Part shown: piece after piece, positions 6,155-7,007 of the stretch
How positions within the stretch are numbered: the stretch's first letter is position 1
Layout: each line of letters opens with the position of its first letter
Source of the DNA: Candidatus Aenigmatarchaeota archaeon
GTDB lineage: Archaea; Aenigmatarchaeota; Aenigmatarchaeia; PWEA01
Direction of reading: 5' to 3'
DNA: 7,007 nucleotides
Assembly: GCA_003550625.1 (NCBI GenBank)
Contig: PUKU01000004.1
Span: 1 to 7,007 of the forward strand
Made by a program: the position numbers and the translations under genes
Notes under the pieces: generated by a model
What the model was told of the DNA's origin: nothing
What the model saw: only the letters and a program-made list of their open reading frames with translations
The model's database searches: none

Positions 6155-6679
6155 CTATCCGAGGGGTAGTCCCTCTGTTGATATCTTCACCTGGCAGTCG
6201 TTGCAGAACTCACATTCTTTATCATCGACACTCTTCGCAGATCCTGTGTAGTGCATCACACAGAGCGGATCATCACATTCGTCCAGACCAAAGCAGTGTC
6301 CAAGCTCATGTATCAGTACCTTCTTGAGCCTTTTAAACAGAAGATCTTCGTTCCTTTCTTTATCGTAAAAGGTTGGATCCAGTCTGTGTGTGCTCACGAG
6401 TGCCGGTCCTCTGTACTCCGCCTCACCGAAAACATAGTTCTTTCCCTTTGTGTAGATATCCTCCTCTGTTACAAGTATCTGTATTCCCTCCTTGTGGAAC
6501 TCATCCATTATGCCCTCGGCCATGTACTGGTCTCTGAAGCTGTTGAATGTATCTTCCGGTATTTCACGGACGCCCTTTGCGTATATCCTGATCTTACTGA
6601 ACTCTCCATTCAGCATATCTTCAAGTTTTTTGAGAACATCTACAGGTATGTCTCCTAGACCAAGTATAGGAATCTGCAT
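6155..6679 (-). CDS. amzA: Archaemetzincin family metalloprotease
   Basis: A 174-residue soluble protein of the archaemetzincin (AmzA) family, a group of zinc metallopeptidases whose substrates are poorly known. Family blocks are clear: MQIPILGLGDIP at the N-terminus, ILVTEEDIY (68-76), NYVFGEAEYRG (81-91), STHRLDP (96-102), HELGHCFGLDEC (124-135), Cx4C (C135/C140), CVM (140-142) and FCNDC (158-162). The archaemetzincin active site is HExxHxxGxxHCx4CxMxxS; here the third His is E134 (codon GAA) and the final Ser is Thr145. The Cys4 structural zinc site (C135, C140, C159, C162) is intact. ATG 6679 was chosen over an in-frame TTG at 6694 because the family begins with MxIxILxLG and an AAGGT site precedes it. 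The gene lies 62 bp downstream of tRNA-Phe on the same strand. Confidence 0.92.
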   Translation of the reverse strand: MQIPILGLGDIPVDVLKKLEDMLNGEFSKIRIYAKGVREIPEDTFNSFRDQYMAEGIMDEFHKEGIQILVTEEDIYTKGKNYVFGEAEYRGPALVSTHRLDPTFYDKERNEDLLFKRLKKVLIHELGHCFGLDECDDPLCVMHYTGSAKSVDDKECEFCNDCQVKISTEGLPLG

Positions 6680-6681
6680 AG

Positions 6682-6687
6682 TACCTT
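6682..6687 (-). promoter_or_regulatory. Shine-Dalgarno site deciding the archaemetzincin start
   Basis: Minus-strand AAGGTA lies just before ATG 6679. It supports that ATG over the TTG codon five residues upstream, because the site falls between the two candidates. Confidence 0.55.
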
Positions 6688-6706
6688 GTAACAATAGGTC
6701 ACGAAT

Positions 6707-6716
6707 ACTAATAAGC
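6707..6716 (-). promoter_or_regulatory. Weak TATA-like element before the archaemetzincin gene
   Basis: Minus-strand GCTTATTAGT, preceded by an A-rich stretch that could serve as a BRE, lies about 32 bases before ATG 6679. The position fits an archaeal promoter but the match is modest. Because no T-rich terminator follows the tRNA, read-through from the tRNA promoter is an alternative. Confidence 0.35.
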
Positions 6717-6741
6717 TTTTTTGGACGCCCTGGTAATCAGA

Positions 6742-6845
6742 TGGTGGGAGGGGAGGGATTTGAACCCCCGACAACCAGATTTCGAAAACCTTGATATTAC
6801 ACAGGATCTTCAGTCTGGCGCTCTCCCGGACTGAGCTACCCTCCC
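6742..6845 (-). tRNA. tRNA-Phe(GAA) with a 27-nt intron at 37/38
   Basis: The minus strand folds into a complete cloverleaf once the intron is removed (77 nt including CCA). The acceptor stem GGGAGGG pairs with CCCTCCC, all seven pairs intact. The D stem is GCTC/GAGC. The anticodon stem CCAGA/TCTGG is interrupted after position 37. The anticodon is GAA, preceded by T33 and followed by G37. The variable loop is five bases, the T stem GGGGG/CCCTC contains one G-U pair and the T loop is TTCAAAT. Discriminator A and the CCA end are encoded. A TATA box lies about 32 bases upstream. It is the substrate of PheRS, whose alpha subunit is at the other end of the window, and its intron would be removed by the nearby EndA. 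Confidence 0.95.
6781..6807 (-). other. tRNA-Phe intron (archaeal, position 37/38)
   Basis: The 27-nt intron begins after G37 and ends before A38. A one-base shift gives the same mature tRNA because both boundary bases are A. The intron ends ...TTCGAA, with AA plus A38 forming the 3' bulge of a BHB motif. Pairing of anticodon-loop bases 32-35 (CTGA) with intron TTCG gives a central helix with a T33-C mismatch, so the BHB is imperfect. CCT near the start can pair with AGG to make the inner hairpin. No C/D box guide sequence fits in it. Confidence 0.85.
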
Positions 6846-6871
6846 AGATAGCCTTTGATTTTTCGTAAGTC

Positions 6872-6887
6872 AAATATAAAAATCTTT
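6872..6887 (-). promoter_or_regulatory. BRE/TATA promoter of tRNA-Phe
   Basis: The minus strand reads AAAGATTTTTATATTT, an A-rich BRE followed by a good TATA box. The box centre is about 32 bases upstream of the tRNA 5' end, the expected distance for an archaeal tRNA promoter. Confidence 0.75.
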
Positions 6888-6906
6888 TACATCAGGTCAA
6901 AGATTT
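6880..6906. repeat. 8-bp inverted repeat between divergent promoters
   Basis: AAATCTTT (6880-6887) and AAAGATTT (6899-6906) are perfect inverted copies separated by 11 bases. Each arm coincides with the BRE-TATA edge of one of the two divergent promoters, so the symmetry is probably two copies of the same promoter element rather than an operator. Confidence 0.7.
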
Positions 6907-6911
6907 ATAAG
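6899..6911 (+). promoter_or_regulatory. BRE/TATA promoter of the Sec61-beta gene
   Basis: AAAGATTTATAAG gives a BRE (AAAGA) and TATA box (TTTATAA). The box lies about 34 bases before ATG 6941, so the leader should be only about 8-10 bases. No clear Shine-Dalgarno is present. It is arranged back-to-back with the tRNA-Phe promoter. Confidence 0.7.
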
Positions 6912-6940
6912 CTTTCTTGGACAAGGTTCAACCGGATATT

Positions 6941-7007
6941 ATGGCAAAGAAAAAGGAAAGTAGAATGCCATCCGGTTTTGCAGGCCTGACACGTTACTTT
7001 GATGAGT
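6941..7007 (+). CDS. Preprotein translocase subunit Sec61-beta, N-terminal part (truncated by window end)
   Basis: Small single-membrane-span subunit of the archaeal SecYE-beta protein-conducting channel. Only 22 codons are in the window: a basic start (MAKKKESR) followed by MPSGFAGLTRYFDE, which is the highly conserved N-terminal block of archaeal Sec61-beta. The family is about 50-60 residues long, so the transmembrane helix is still to come. The ATG at 6941 fits the promoter distance, giving a nearly leaderless message. It is transcribed divergently from tRNA-Phe. Confidence 0.93.
   Translation, partial: MAKKKESRMPSGFAGLTRYFDE

Noticed and set aside
6161..6175. Small inverted repeat GAGGG/CCCTC near the archaemetzincin stop as a hairpin terminator
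   Set aside because: It is only five pairs, lies within the last codons, and has no T-run after it on the minus strand. Archaeal termination does not depend on hairpins.
6680..6694. Upstream TTG start for the archaemetzincin (five extra residues)
   Set aside because: The ribosome binding site lies after it, and the family N-terminus starts at the ATG at 6679.
6742..6745. tRNA 3' end as an integration (att) site
   Set aside because: No integrase gene and no duplicated tRNA 3' segment are visible in the window. The flanking 16-mers do not overlap the tRNA 3' end.
6655..6873. 72-codon minus-strand frame crossing tRNA-Phe
   Set aside because: It reads through the whole tRNA gene and its intron and resembles no protein; the tRNA call explains the sequence.

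Overview
This window looks archaeal, most likely from a euryarchaeal lineage. The evidence is a Sec61-beta gene, an archaeal-type PheRS alpha subunit, an archaemetzincin, a two-repeat (alpha2-type) tRNA-splicing endonuclease, a tRNA with a canonical-position archaeal intron, BRE/TATA promoters, and a mix of leaderless and Shine-Dalgarno starts. Two-repeat EndA is known from Archaeoglobus, methanomicrobial methanogens and haloarchaea. I cannot name a genus. All proteins look chromosomal and housekeeping; I saw no transposase, phage gene or CRISPR array.

Left arm (minus strand, 2282 to 1): a PHP-domain metallohydrolase, a polytopic flippase-like membrane protein (1 nt spacing) and then the 5' part of pheS (29 nt spacing), which runs off the window at base 1. 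This looks like one operon started from a palindromic AT-rich promoter at about 2305-2316, which is shared with the divergent glyS.

Middle: glyS (2346-3860, plus) is convergent with, and 7 bp from, a four-CBS protein that ends in an HPF/RaiA-like ribosome-hibernation domain (5001-3868, minus). That gene overlaps endA (6080-4998) by an ATGA junction, so tRNA splicing and a putative nucleotide-sensing ribosome factor are translationally coupled.

Right arm: an archaemetzincin (6679-6155, minus), then an intron-containing tRNA-Phe(GAA) (6845-6742, minus). The tRNA promoter is back-to-back with that of Sec61-beta (6941 onward, plus, truncated by the window end).

The shared theme is translation and tRNA-Phe: the tRNA, the enzyme that would splice it and the alpha subunit of its synthetase all lie within 7 kb. 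The items most worth a second look are the CBS-HPF fusion, EndA with Tyr/His of the catalytic triad in both repeats but the Lys apparently shifted by one, an archaemetzincin whose third zinc-binding His is Glu, and a PheS that lacks the start of its N-terminal winged-helix region.
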